Assembly (NCBI GenBank): GCA_030704615.1
Contig: CM060733.1
Coordinates: 39,806,001-39,870,000 of the forward strand
DNA length: 64,000 bases
Direction: 5' to 3'
Source: Takakia lepidozioides
Taxonomy: Eukaryota > Streptophyta > Takakiopsida > Takakiales > Takakiaceae
Within the stretch, counting starts at the first letter, position 1. Each line of letters opens with the position of its first letter. The notes under the pieces are model-generated. The model searched no databases and was not told the origin of the DNA. It saw only the letters and a program-made list of their open reading frames with translations. Positions 52,471 to 63,714 of the stretch are shown piece by piece. A program made the position numbers and the translations under genes.

Positions 52471-54930
52471 TAGCTCGTTGCTCATTGATAAGTAGGGTTG
52501 GGGGTATTTGCTAGAATGATTGTTGTATGCATGATTTTGTGCAGAGGCATACATAGCTGAAGGATCAGGGATAGAGTGTGGAAGAGGGCCAGATTTCAAG
52601 CTCCAGATTATCTATGATTCCCTGTGGAAGGATAGATACAAGAAACCTGCATGGGTAGATGGTCAATTGGAAGCCGCAGCAGCAGCAGCACAATTGATAC
52701 AATCAAGCACTGCTAATGAAGGCACCTTCTGAAACACATTTCACCCTATTTCCCCCTCTTATCAGAATCGGCCCTAAATTTTCATGTTCAATTCTGCAAG
52801 TTAGCTGGTTGAGTGAATCTAGTTGGAGTAACTTTGACATGATACTGCCAATGTGACATTGGTAGCGGGATATTGGGATATCTCTTGGCCATGTGCCATC
52901 GTCAAAGCTGAAACTGTACTAGTTGTCATTCTGACCACTGCCCTAGTGGACATGTATACCAAATGTGGGTGCAGCAAGCCTGATGCAAAGGGAGAGTTCT
53001 ACAACATGGCTAAATGAGATGTGGTGTTGTGGACTGCCATGATTGTAAGGTGTGTGTAGCATAGGTGTGGGAGTAAGGCTTTGGAAACCTAAGAACAAAT
53101 GATGTGGGAAAGGATGAAGCCAAACCAGGTCATGTTCATTTGTGTTTGTTAATATGCATATGCGAGCCTAGCAGCCCTGGGAAGGGGCCAAGAGGTTCAT
53201 GGTGACATCATCAAAGCTGGAATTGTACCTGATGTCATTCTGAACATTCCCCTGGTGTACATGTATGTCAAATGCGAGCCTGGTAGCCCTGGAAAGGACG
53301 CAAAGGTCCATTATCAAATCTGGAATTGTACCACTAGATGTCACTCTAAACACTGCCTTGGTGGATATGTATGTCAAATGCACGCCTGGCAGCCCTGAAA
53401 AAGGGTACAGAGGTCCACGGTGATATTGTCAAAGCTGGTATTGTATCTTATGTGATTCTGAACGTTGCCGTAGTGGACATGTATGCCAAGGTTGCAAGGT
53501 GCAACTACAAGGATACATGGCTGTTTTGATAATATGGCTGAATGAGATGTGGTACCAGCCTAGCCCATAATTAACTAGAGTAGGCAATGAGTGAAGACGG
53601 GGTTTGTGATGACATCGTCCAAGCTGGAATTAAACAAATGTTGTTCTGAACTATGCCCTTGTGGACTTGTATGCCAAATTGGGGTGCATGGAGGATGATG
53701 ATCCCAGGATATGCACAACAGCGGCACGGGATGGAGGCCCTTTGGAGAGGTCTATGAGCAAGTGGTGTGGGAAGGGATACTGCAGCGCAACCACATCGCG
53801 TTTGTTACATTTGCAACATGTGTGCAAGCCTGGCAGCCCTGCAAAATAGCAAAGAGGTTCGTGGTGGAATTGTACTAGATGTCGATCTGAACTTTGACAT
53901 GATGCCAATGTGACAACAGGAAAGTATCCAGAAACAGGTCACAGAGACGAGGAGAAGTTGTGGAATGGTGGGACAACCGAGGGAAAAAGGTTAATGCCTG
54001 TTAGATTATAGAGGGCAGACGCAATTCAACATAGGAACTAGTGTGATAAGCTGAGTTGGGTGTTTCCTAGAACAAATCTAGGCTGTCATTATCAGCTGCA
54101 AGGCAAGGAAGTATGCATGATTTGTGTAGAAGCAGTGATAGCTGAAAGAACAGGGATAGAGTATGGGTCCAGATTCATCCAAGAGGGCCAGATTTCAAGC
54201 ACATGATTACCTATGATTATCTGTGGATTTAGCTATAAGAAACCTGCATGGGTAGATGGTGAACTGGAAGCCGCAGGAGTAGCGGCACAATTGATAAAAT
54301 CAAGCACTGCTAATAAAGGCACCTTCTTCAACACATTTCACCCTGTTTTTCCCTCTTATCAGAACCGGCCCTAAATTTCAATGTCTGCAAGTTAGCTGGT
54401 TGAGTGAATCTAGTTTGGAGTGACTTTGACATGATATTGCCAATGTGACAACAGGAAAGTATCGAAAAACAGTTAACGGAGATGAGGGGAAGCTGTGGAA
54501 TGAATACTTTTCTGACCCCAGTCAATGGTGGGACAACCGAGGCAAAAAGGTAAATGCATGTTGGATTACAGAGAGTAACAGATGCAATTGAGAATAGGAA
54601 CTAGTGTGGTAAGTTGAGTTGGGTGTTTGCTGGAACAAATGTAGGCTGTCATTGTCAGCTGCTAACATCAATGCAAGGATATATGCATGATCTGTGCAGA
54701 GGCATGGATAGCTGAAGGAGCAGGGATAGAGTGTGGGTCCAGATCATCCAAGAAAGCCAGATTTCAAGCTCCAGATTACCGATGATTCCCTGTGGAAGGA
54801 TAGCTACAAGAAACCTGCATGGGTAGATGGTTATGGGTAGATGGTAGATAGTTTGGAGTGACTTTGATATGATACTGCCAAAGTGACAATAAAAAAATAT
54901 CCATAAACATGTAACAGTAGCAGATGCAAT
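52471..54930 (+). pseudogene. decayed PDF-PPR copies inside CACTA element 2
   Basis: PDF exons at 52575-52700, 54190-54300 and 54750-54840 (AAACCTGCATGGGTAGATGG). Old PPR units between 52900 and 53870 (LVDMYTKCGC-, MVKAGIVPDVI-like) show many stops and are much more diverged than the arrays at 10 and 19 kb. WWDNR exons at 53945-53990 and 54485-54552. The intron block lies at 54010-54170 and 54590-54750. Confidence 0.6.
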
Positions 54931-55500
54931 TCAGCACAGGCACTAAGGCAAACTCTCCTTCCCCGGAAGGGTGTGTTTTGGTATTTGAGCGAATAAATAT
55001 TTTATCTAAGAATATAATTTCAAAAATTCGTTATTTAATAATGTGCCACTGTCCCATGTTGGTCAGTAATAATAATAATAATAACAAATAATTATAATTA
55101 TAATTATAGTAATTATAATAACAATAAAGTAAATCTACAACCCCCAACAGCGACGCGTGTCAATTGACATGAGAAACCACGTGTCAAAATCACGATGTGA
55201 CACGTGCTGACGTTTGATTCCCTCCTCTGCAGTCGGATGGCGTCGCAGTCTGACACGTGGCGTGTTCCGTAGAGAGCATGTGTCTCTCTTACACAGCGGC
55301 TGACATGGACCCGTTCAGTCATTCAGTAATGACAGCGTATATGACTACCCCCACAGCTGCTCTGGCGCCACGTGACAGCCAGCCTGGAGAGTCATATCTG
55401 CCATGTCACAACTGACTAGGGCTTTACGTCTGCAGAGTCAGGAAGTCGTAAATGGCTTCCATGACTGCATTTGCAGTCATAACACAGAGACGTAAAAGCC
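54931..55500. promoter_or_regulatory. 3' subterminal region of CACTA element 2
   Basis: No gene. An (ATA)n/AT-rich stretch (55060-55130) is followed by GACACGTG-type motifs (55155-55275) and ATGACT/AGTCAT motifs (55320-55490), the same order as the mirror of 26543-27130. Confidence 0.6.
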
Positions 55501-55516
55501 GCAATCTGTTGTTGTG

Positions 55517-55990
55517 TAAATCCTGCCAACATTATATTCCACGTGATCAAAGAACGTTGAGGGATTCTGTTGAACACTTGGTGAGCATAGATGTACACCA
55601 TGGGAATGTTCAAAATGACATCTGGTACAATTCCAGCTTTGATAATGTCAACCATGAACCTCTTTGACCATTCCCAGGGCTGCTAGGCTCGCATATGCAT
55701 ATTATAAACACAAATGAACATGACTTGGTCTGGCTTCATCCCTTCCCACATCATTTGCTCTTAGGTTTCCAAAGCCTTAATCCCATACGCATGCTGCACA
55801 TACCTTGCAATCATGGCACTCCAAAACACCACATCTCGTTCAGCCATATTGTCGAACTCTCCCTTCGCATCAAACTTGCTGCACCCACATTTGGCATACT
55901 GCATGTCCACCAGGACGAGGAGAACCACATAATGACATGAAGCTTGCAAGTCCAAGTAGGCCTCCCTGCTGATGAAGTAAGCTTTCAAAT
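55517..55990 (-). pseudogene. PPR tract, minus strand (upstream part of split gene)
   Basis: Minus strand: FDNMAERDVVFWSAMIARYV, MKPDQVMFICVYN, DIIKAGIVPDVILNIPMVYI, AHQVFNRIPQRSLITWNIML and AGFT, then the TAA duplication and CACTA element 2. An internal deletion joins VYIYAHQVF, and a TAA interrupts ALET*EQM. Confidence 0.75.
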
Positions 55991-56021
55991 TGTAGAGTGC
56001 ATGATGATGTATCCATAGCTT

Positions 56022-57502
56022 CTATAATCTGAAAAAGAACGATACTTGGGCTGCGGATCGTACCCTTCCACCCAAAGATAGGTGAGGAGAAAGAAAAATA
56101 TCTATGTAGCATGAAACAACATGTAGATATATTTCAGTCCTTTTAGTCCTCTCCCTGCGATGGTTACGACTTGATTGCAACTCCTTCAAGCATGCTTGCA
56201 CTTTGCGAGAAGCTATGCGTTGAGTTGCCCCCCAATTTTGCCGGTCTTCCCTCTTGACATCACCTTCTTGGAGTCCATGTTTATCACTTGAAAACGTTTG
56301 ATATACCAAAAGCACATGGTTCAAGGTTGCAAGCTCCTCACACAAGACTAGTTGTCGTGAAGGGTTGTCCAATGGATTCACCAACTTCTTGCCATTGTGA
56401 ATGAAGTCTTGGTCATGTAGCCCATAGATATCTCCACCATTCCCCAACACCTTTGCTGAAAATAACCAGCCTTCCCAAGGGATGAAGAACCTTTTTCCAG
56501 CCCCATTGTCATAGTCCTCCAACATTAGCTTCATCCTTCGACTATCACTATCTGAAGCATGACCAATTATTGGTCCAACTACCCCTCGCACATGTTTATT
56601 CCACAACACCCTCACTTTCTCCCATTGACGCCTCACGAACTCACTATCAAACCTATTGCATGTAAGTTGCACAACTACAACCAATCAAGGCAAACTAACA
56701 TGTAAATGATTTGCTATCAACTCTAGCATAATGAGCTATCGTGTTGTTCTTGAAGGCATCTACAATCTTGCCAAAAGCTCCTTCACCCTCTCCTATTTCA
56801 ACTACAAAATCTGACACGCATGATATTCTCCAACCCTGCAAAATCCCAAAAGAATATCATCCCGAGCAACCCATCTAACCAATCGTTTCACCACAGTCTC
56901 ATCTTCAGCAATCATGACAGGGACAGTTCCCAATGGAAGGGTCATACTGTCCATTGCATGCGATATATTTCAGCAACATGTTGAAACACATCAGGCCTTT
57001 CACCCACCCTATATGTCATTGTTTTCCTCAAGGACCGCTTTGTAGTTTCAAGTGCGGGACCACCCAAATTGGTTGCCAAAAAATGAGACAATCTTGGACC
57101 ACCCCAAAGCTGAATAGTTTCAAACATAATCTTTGTGCTATCGCTATACCTCTTCCCTTTTCCAGATCTACCCATGTTCTTGCCAATGTCCACAAGAAAA
57201 TCCCACAAACTCTCTCGCCCTTCAAAATTCTCTGACCTATGCGCATGCATAATGTCCCGACAGAATTTGTGAACATCTCCCCTTCCAATAGCCTCGTACA
57301 TCTTCTTCACTGCATCCTTGATCTTCTTCTTGTCAGCCCGCACATCCACAATGAACACCAACATGTTGTTGTCCACAATCTTCCTCATGGCAGACTCTGT
57401 CGTTAGGGGATACTTGAGGACCTCATAATGATGAAGCTTGTTCCTGGCAGGGGGCTGAGGCGAGGATACTTGGGCGTACGGCCTCTCTTCACCTGTGTAC
57501 AA
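56022..57502 (-). CDS. RPL23A exon fused to a transposon-like protein
   Basis: The 186-codon minus-strand ORF 57502-56942 starts with residues ending [20 protein letters not shown], then [20 protein letters not shown]: the core of cytosolic ribosomal protein uL23 (L23A). At about residue 69 it leaves the ribosomal family, in frame, and continues [33 protein letters not shown] and [20 protein letters not shown] second ORF (56684-56022) continues with [58 protein letters not shown] and [20 protein letters not shown]; intervening coding-like sequence (56690-56940) shows frame changes or introns. This second protein belongs to a plant family I have only seen unannotated, probably transposon-encoded. 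The fusion looks like exon capture. Confidence 0.6.
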
Positions 57503-59250
57503 ACCATGAATACAACCTCAGCCTTGCTACTAGCAGCTGAAGCAGCTGAGACTGACGGCGTGAAGTTCTTCCAGCAAACACCCCAACCCTACCTACAGTA
57601 ACATATTAAAATCACTACAAACACCATAGATCGACCAACGAGCTTCTCTTCATCTATGTTATCTGTTTTTGAATACTTTCCTGCTGCCACATCGGCAGTA
57701 ACTTGTCAAAGTCACTCCTAACCACCACAGATCCACCCAACGAGCTAACTTAAAGAATTCAATATGCATCTCAGGGCCAAGTTTGATGAGAGGGTAAAAC
57801 AAAGACCTCTTGTGTGTGCAGCTTGTGTCTGCAGCGTTCAGAATGACATCTGGTAATCTGATAGGCATTCACTTTTTCACCAACGTTGTCCCACCATTGA
57901 CTGGGGTCAGAAAAGTATTTATACCACAACTTCTCCTCATCTCTGTTACCTGTTTAATTTGGATACTTTCGTGTTGTCACATAGGCTGTATCATGTCAAA
58001 GTCACTCCAAACTACCAAAGTACCAGCTAACATGCAGAATTCAACATGGAAATTTAAGGCAGATTCTGATAAGAAGGGAAAACAGGGTGAAATGTGTAGA
58101 GAAGGTGCCTTCTCCTCATCCATGTTATCTATTTTCGGTTACTTTCCTGCTGCCACACTGGCAGTAACTTGTCAAAGTCTCTCTAAACCACCACAGATCC
58201 ACCCAACGAACTAACTTCCAGAATTCAATATGCATCTCAAGGCCGAGTCTGCAGCATTCAGAATGACATCTGGTAATCTGCAGGCATTCACCTTTTGCCT
58301 CGTTTGTCCCACCATTGGTTGGGGTCAAAAAAGAATTCATCCCACAACTTCTCCTCATCTCTGTTTACCTGTTTTTGGATACTTTCCTGTGTCACATTGG
58401 CAGTATCATGTCAAAGTCACTCCAAACTACCAAAGGTTCACTCAATCAGCTAACTTGCAGAATTCAACATGGAAATGTAGGGCAGATTCTGATAAGAGGG
58501 GAAAACATGGTGAAATGCGTTGAAGAAGGTATCTTCTCCTCATCCATGTTATCTGTTTTTTGGATACTTTCCTGCTTCTACATTAGCAGTAACTTGTCAA
58601 AGTCACTCCTAACCACCACGGATCCACCCAACAAGCTAACTTACAGAGTTCAATACGCATCTCAAGGCCGAGTCTGATGAGAGGGTAAAACAGGCAGAAA
58701 TAGGTTGAAGAAGAAGATGCACTCACCACATTGTCCTTGACCTTGTGTCATGACCCATGGAGGATTTCACCGAACATCAATCCTAAAGAACCTATTGTGT
58801 GTGCAGCTTGTGTCTGCAGCCTTCAGAATGACATGTGGTAATCTGCAGGCATTCACCTTTTTGCCTCGCTTGTCCCACAATTGGCTGGGGTCAGAAAAGT
58901 ATTCATCCCACAGCTTCTCATCATCTCTGTTTACCTGTTTTTGGATACTTTCCTGTGTCATATTGGCAGTATCATTTCAAAGCCACTCCAAACTACCAAA
59001 GGTTCACTCAACCAACTACCTTGCAGAATTCAACATAGAAATGTCGGGCCGATTCTGATGAGAGGGGAAAACAGGCAGAAATAGGTCAAAGAAGCTACTG
59101 CCCTCACCACGTTGTTCTTGACCTTGTGTCATGACCCATGGAGGATCTGACCGACCATCAACCCAAAATGACCTCTAGTGTGTGTTGCTTGTGTCTGTAG
59201 TAAGGTATTGTCGGATTTCTCTGTGAGAACCACCACGGTGCAGCTAGGCA
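57503..59250 (-). repeat. run of WWDNR-exon/repeat-R blocks, minus strand
   Basis: About six partial copies in tandem on the minus strand, each with a WWDNR exon remnant (for example 58360-58275 with WDEFFLTPTNGGTNEAK-like decay; 58961-58845 has LWDEYFSDPSQLWDKRGKK), the GTAACAGAG...ATCCAAAAACAGG stretch and a GTTAGCT...GAATTC segment. Repeat R in minus orientation lies at 58700-58830 and 59090-59240. No PPR part. It is an amplified exon cluster. Confidence 0.6.
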
Positions 59251-59490
59251 GACAGAGATTGACACACGGCCTGCCCCAACCTGCGCGCAACAGAAGAAGA
59301 CAAGGTGAGCGCGCAACAGAAGAGGACGACGAGGTGAGCGCGCTGCAGAAGAGGATGAGGACGAGGTCTGCGCGGCGGATAGGACTTAGTGCTAGGCGGG
59401 AAAAAAAAAACGTCTCAAAAGGAATTTGAGCACGGGATGCTGTGGCGGGTGAACGATGACCTTACCAGTACACTACACACTAACATCTGT
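59251..59490 (+). repeat. short GAAGAGGA/GCGCG tandem repeat
   Basis: Three imperfect units of GAGCGCGCAACAGAAGAGGA (59280-59370). No clear gene. Confidence 0.5.
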
Positions 59491-59645
59491 AACACTATCT
59501 CAAATATATATATATATTTTTTAGGACTTTTCCAACCCCTTTGTATATACATAGTCTGTATGTGGGGGTATTTAATAAACCCCCTTCTGTTCACGCACGT
59601 GATAGGTACATTAAACCTTGGTGCACCCCCCGGGGTTTTTCCTTG
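59491..59645 (+). mobile_element. solo end of G-rich-TIR element
   Basis: GTGGGGGTATTTAATAAAC, TCACGCACGTGATAGG and GGTGCACCCCCCGGGG occur in the same order as at the 3' end of the element 61068-62137 and at 63120-63297. Only one end is seen. Confidence 0.55.
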
Positions 59646-60640
59646 ACCTGAACGTGAGCAAGGACATCACAGCCCAACATTGCGTTAGATAGATTTGAAA
59701 GATCGTTGAACTTGCTCTTCCCGAAGCTGTGTTTAAGTTCTGTAATCTGGGGTTAAACGAGTGTGAACTGCAATTTGACATTTTGGGCAAGATATGATGT
59801 GGTTATAACTTCTCTGTGGGAGCTGCCCATACCGTGTCCACGTCTACAAAAGCTTTGGAACAGATAAGGGGGTGAGAGGTTGGAAGTGTAGAAGGAGTAG
59901 AGTATGAGACTAACTAGTAGCCCTAGATGCCCTCTCTAGCAGTTGGAACTTGGTATGAAATTTGTATACGATAGTTACCTCACCGACCCAGACAGGGAGA
60001 GTCATTAACTCGTGGTGAGCTACGGAAAATTCTTCAGTGGACATGTTTTATGGAACACCTAGCTGGATTGAGATGGTCGACCAAAAGTATCAGCAAGAGA
60101 GTGACGCACTTCTTCAGCGCATGCATCAGCTTGTACAGAAAGTATAAGGTCAGGTCTCCTCCAATGAATAAATGTTGAGAGAGAATAAGAGAGCTTCACT
60201 CTGTTTCTAAATTGACGAATATAAGTGTGACACGGATAGATACTGCTTGTGCACATCCCACAAAAATTTGGGAAAAGAGAGAACAGATCGTGTAAATTGG
60301 TTATCACATTAAACGAGCTGTAATGGTATGGCCTTGAATCAGCGGGTAGAATCACTGGTCCATGCCAATCGGAGCATCAAACTGCCAGTAGAGCTGGTAG
60401 TGAACTCATTTGTGACTTTGAATGTATCACACTGAAAGATCCGTACTGCCAGTGACGCCTCAAACCATGAGCGACCTGGAGAGACAACAGCTGGGCCGAC
60501 ATTTGGGATGATTTAGCAACCGACCTAATGGGCATTCTATAGCATTGACTATCTCACATCCTTACATGCACACAGATACACTATGAGTATTAAGTATCTC
60601 AGAATAGTTGGTGCTCTATCCTGATTGGGGAAGGGTGAAG
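59646..60640. other. no recognised gene
   Basis: A minus-strand ORF 60355-60059 (98 codons; CGMCTSSIYPCHTYIRQFRN, SVQADACAEEVRHSLADTFG) is open but not recognised. No repeats shared with the rest of the window were noticed. Confidence 0.35.
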
Positions 60641-61067
60641 CCTGACCACATCAGGTTTGTGTGCGTTTGCAGTGCGTGTGTAAGCCTGGCAGCCCTGGAA
60701 AAGGCAAAGAGGTGCATGGTTGCATCGCCAAAGCTGGAATTGTACCAGATGTGATTCCCTATGAATCAATAGCTACAAGAAACCTGTATGGGTAGATGGT
60801 CAACTAAAGGCTGTAGCTGCAGCGGCATAGTTCATAAAACCAGGCACCTCAACCATGACCACAGCTTCTGAAAGAGGATCAAGAGAGGGAGCCAATGAGG
60901 CATTTCAGCAGATTCAGGTATGTAAATCTGTCCCTTGCTTAAGTGCATCAAGATGGAAGGTCTGGACGCTGGAAAGCAGGTGCTCACTCACATTATCCAA
61001 AGTGGATGCAAGCCAAATGTTTTTCTACTCGACACCCTTGTCTCCATGTATGTCAAGTGTGGGAGCA
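60641..61067 (+). pseudogene. PPR gene fragments and PDF tail, upstream part
   Basis: 60641-60755 carries one half P-L-S unit (CACGTTTG-like start, ALEKAKRCMVASPKLELYQM in a shifted frame). 60760-60870 is a PDF tail (AACCTGTATGGGTAGATGG). 60935-61065 reads LKCIKMEGLDAGKQVLTHII and LDTLVSMYVKCGS. It is interrupted at 61068 by an insertion and resumes at 62138. Confidence 0.7.
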
Positions 61068-62137
61068 CCTGGGGGGTGCACCCCAGCCAACCTGTACCAG
61101 CCACGTGCGTGCACAAGAGGGGGTATTTTTAACCCCCCCCATGTACAACATTATATATACATAGGGGGGTAAACAATACCTTAAATATAAGTCTACAGCA
61201 GGGGGCTAACATGATTAAGAGGGTAGCGTAGTGGTAAAGATTGACATTGTCTCGACACCGATCGAGGGTTCAAGTCACCATGCAATTTGGAGTTTTTCGA
61301 AAACTTTGAAAATACATATATTTTGTTGCACAAAATTGAACTCAAGACCACATACACACCTCAAGTATCTCCATTCCACTAGGCTACTCCACAATTCTCA
61401 AAACAAATGTGATGATTACTAGTAATATAGAAGAAAGACAGTTTATTGTGCTTTGTGTCATCATTGAGATCTCCCAAGCCATGGGCCCCAGCCCTAGTGT
61501 TTGGTACCATTGGAAAGCCCTCAATGAGGAGGGGTGCACCGGCTTGGTCTCATAATTTTGGGACTTGCGGTGTGGGAGATTTGAATTTTCAAGTACTTTT
61601 GGTCGTTGGAAACTCGCAAAAATAGCAAAGTGGGTTTTCTTGCAACAATGACTGGCCCTTCATTTGTCATTTGTGCACGGGGACATAAATGTAAATTGGG
61701 TTTTACTTTCAAATATGACATTAACACAATATTGTTTGTAGGATCCTTGAGATCTTCCAAACTGCGGGGCTTCTAGCCATGATTTTGGTACCGTTGGAAA
61801 GCCCAAAATGAGTAGGGATGCACCAACTTGGTTTTATAAAATTTGGACCTACAGGCCGAGGTCTGTTTCTAAATGAATGTATTTGATATAATATAAAGAC
61901 ATACATATACATATTTGAGGCTATTTTTTAATGATTGAAAAGGGGAATATACATACAGAAGGGGGGTGTTTTTTTAAAATTATAAATTTCTGTATATTTA
62001 CAGGAGAGGGTTTTATAATCTTCAAAAAGTATGTACAGAGGGGGTATAAATTATCCAAGGACCCATATATAGGGGGTTTTTTTATTAGTCGGCGAACGCA
62101 CGTGATACGCACATTTTATAAAGAGTGCACCCCCCAA
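61068..62137. mobile_element. G-rich-TIR DNA element, about 1070 bp, 9 bp TSD
   Basis: Left end CCTGGGGGGTGCACC; right end is the inverse of TTGGGGGGTGCAC; 12 bp of the TIR (TGGGGGGTGCAC) pair perfectly, and CACGTGCGT recurs about 35 bp in from both ends. It is flanked by GTGGGAGCA (61059-61067) and GCGGAAGCA (62138-62146), a 9 bp duplication with two mismatches, as MULE-type elements make. The PPR frame continues across it. Inside are a tRNA-like A/B-box segment and a two-copy internal repeat (about 61470 and 61740, 270 bp apart). No transposase. Confidence 0.65.
61224..61300 (+). other. tRNA-like A box/B box segment
   Basis: GGGTAGCGTAGTGGTAAAG (A-box-like, about 61219) and GGGTTCAAGTC (B box, about 61266) are about 45 bp apart. 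It does not fold into a full tRNA by eye; more likely a SINE head or tRNA-derived piece inside the 61068-62137 element. Confidence 0.45.
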
Positions 62138-62365
62138 GCGGAAGCATCATGGATGCTCACCAAGTGTTCAACAGAATGCCTCAACGATCTTTGATCACGT
62201 GGAATATAATGTTGGCAGGAGTTACCAAGCATGGGTATGGCAGGAATGCTTTGGAGACCTATGAGCAACTGTTGCGCGAAAGGGTGAAGCCCAACCACAT
62301 CACGTTTGTTTGTGTTTGCAATGCATGTGCAAGCTTGGGAATAATGACCATGTGTATGTGTTAAA
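62138..62365 (+). pseudogene. PPR gene fragment, downstream part
   Basis: Reads SIMDAHQVFNRMPQRSLITW, NIMLAGVTKHGYGRNALE, TYEQLLRERVKPNHITFVCV and CNACASLG, then leaves the family at about 62340 and stops at TAA 62362. Continues 60935-61067. Confidence 0.75.
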
Positions 62366-63115
62366 ATGCTCTTCATTCACTCAAGTTATGTCTCCGATCA
62401 ACTCAAGTGGCATATATAAAGGAGCTTAATAATAGAGACTCTAGGGGCATTAAGTGAAAGCAGGAAACTATTTAAGTGATACTGGAGATGCTCAGGCCTC
62501 AAGCAACTGTCATAGAAGAGGAAGAATAGAGTGAATGTATAAGTACTTATTGATCCAAGTGTAACCCCAGTAGGTTTTAAAGATGCACACGTCGCTCTTG
62601 AAATGTTGCATCATTTCTTGAAGCAGAGGTCAACTGAGGTCATGCACTTGGTAGACAAGTTAGAGAAATTTGCAAAAGGTGTAGAGATATTGAGAATGTC
62701 ACATTCACATCATACATGTAGAAAATGGTTTGATACAAAAATGATGGAAGAAAGATCATTTTATCAAACCATAAGAAAGATCATTTTATCATACATGTAG
62801 AAATAGGTTTAGCTTGGTACCAAAAAGTGAAAGGATCATTTTACTCCTATGATTTGACGGACAATATGATGGTTGATCTAGAGTCTATCATAGCATTAGT
62901 TTTTTTAAAGTATGATGCAGCCTCTAATAGGTATAAGCTCGATCCAAACGATAGAACAGTATCAATGGAAAATAAATTTGACACTAATTTTTATTTGTTA
63001 TACAAGTTATTTTAAATATTTTTTTAAATCTGATGTAAAATTTTGTCACAATTTTGTATTAAAAATTATACATAAATAAAGGATTTATTATATTCTGAAT
63101 CAACACATGAATACA
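62366..63115. other. AT-rich, no recognised gene
   Basis: Two short plus-strand ORFs (62603-62800 and 62827-63015) have no recognisable motif. ATAGGTTT/ATCATTTTATC occurs twice near 62730-62800. Nothing else supported. Confidence 0.4.
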
Positions 63116-63300
63116 TACAGCAGGGTGTTGTTATCCATTATTATTATTTTATATAAATACTTTAGGGGGTTTAATAAATTTTAAAATATATGTATACATA
63201 TGAGAAATTCATGAAATAACCTATATACAGGGGTATTTTTTATTGACTAATGCACGCACGTGATATGGTCTTTTTATGAAGAGTGCACCCCCCGGGGGAA
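63116..63300 (+). mobile_element. second solo end of G-rich-TIR element
   Basis: ACAGCAGGGTGTTG, AGGGGTATTTTTTATTGAC, GCACGCACGTGATATGG and GAGTGCACCCCCCGGGGG match the right-end layout of 61068-62137. It is abutted directly by LINE sequence. Confidence 0.55.
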
Positions 63301-63714
63301 AAACCAACACATACCATATGATCAGACGTGCCCTCACTATCATACTTACTGCTACCACTACACACCCAGGAAACAACTGGAGAATGGATCCCCGCATTAG
63401 TTGCTTAAAATCCCTCAAAATTGACCAATAACTAATCCTCCCCCCCAACAACCCCTATGAAATTCCTAACTGGACAGCTGCACTCTCTAAAATTGGAAGA
63501 GGCCAAGAAAGCCGCGTACAACATCACTAAACAAAATGCTACAGACAACCACAAAAAATTTGTCTTCTCCTTCAACCAACTACTACATGATCACCCCAAA
63601 AAAGATCACAAAGCCATCTTCAATCCTGCCCTTAACCCACCTATCGACTACATCAAACACCGACTAGGGCACCTGTCAACTCTATGGCCTTCGACAGGCC
63701 TCTCGAGCGTGTAA
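63301..63714 (+). pseudogene. LINE ORF2 endonuclease end/linker fragment
   Basis: In one frame the plus strand reads RALTIILTATTTHPGNNWRM then DPRISCLKSLK, as at the C-terminal side of LINE endonucleases. In the frame of 63457-63714 it reads LEEAKKAAYNITKQNATDN, FNQLLHDHPKKDHKAIF and NPPIDYIKH, typical of the linker before the reverse transcriptase. At least one frameshift. It is cut by copia sequence at about 63715. Confidence 0.5.

Larger units (their letters stand above)
50626..55516. mobile_element. CACTA element 2, 4891 bp, inserted in a PPR gene
   Basis: Begins TACTACAACAGATTGCGGC and ends as the inverse of CACAACAACAGATTGCGGC; TIRs pair over about 24 of 26 positions. It is flanked by TAA on both sides (50623-50625, 55517-55519). 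Removing it and one TAA restores continuous PPR coding on the minus strand (…LAGFTKHGCG…). Subterminal ATGACT/AGTCAT motifs lie at 50650-50950 and 55320-55490, GACACGT motifs at 55155-55275. It carries a SINE, the PDF-PPR leader, WWDNR/PDF exons and decayed PPR repeats, all on the plus strand. No transposase is visible. Confidence 0.85.

Noticed and set aside
61215-61300. Functional tRNA gene
   Set aside because: A and B boxes are present but no cloverleaf with acceptor stem pairing could be made by eye; it sits in a mobile element.
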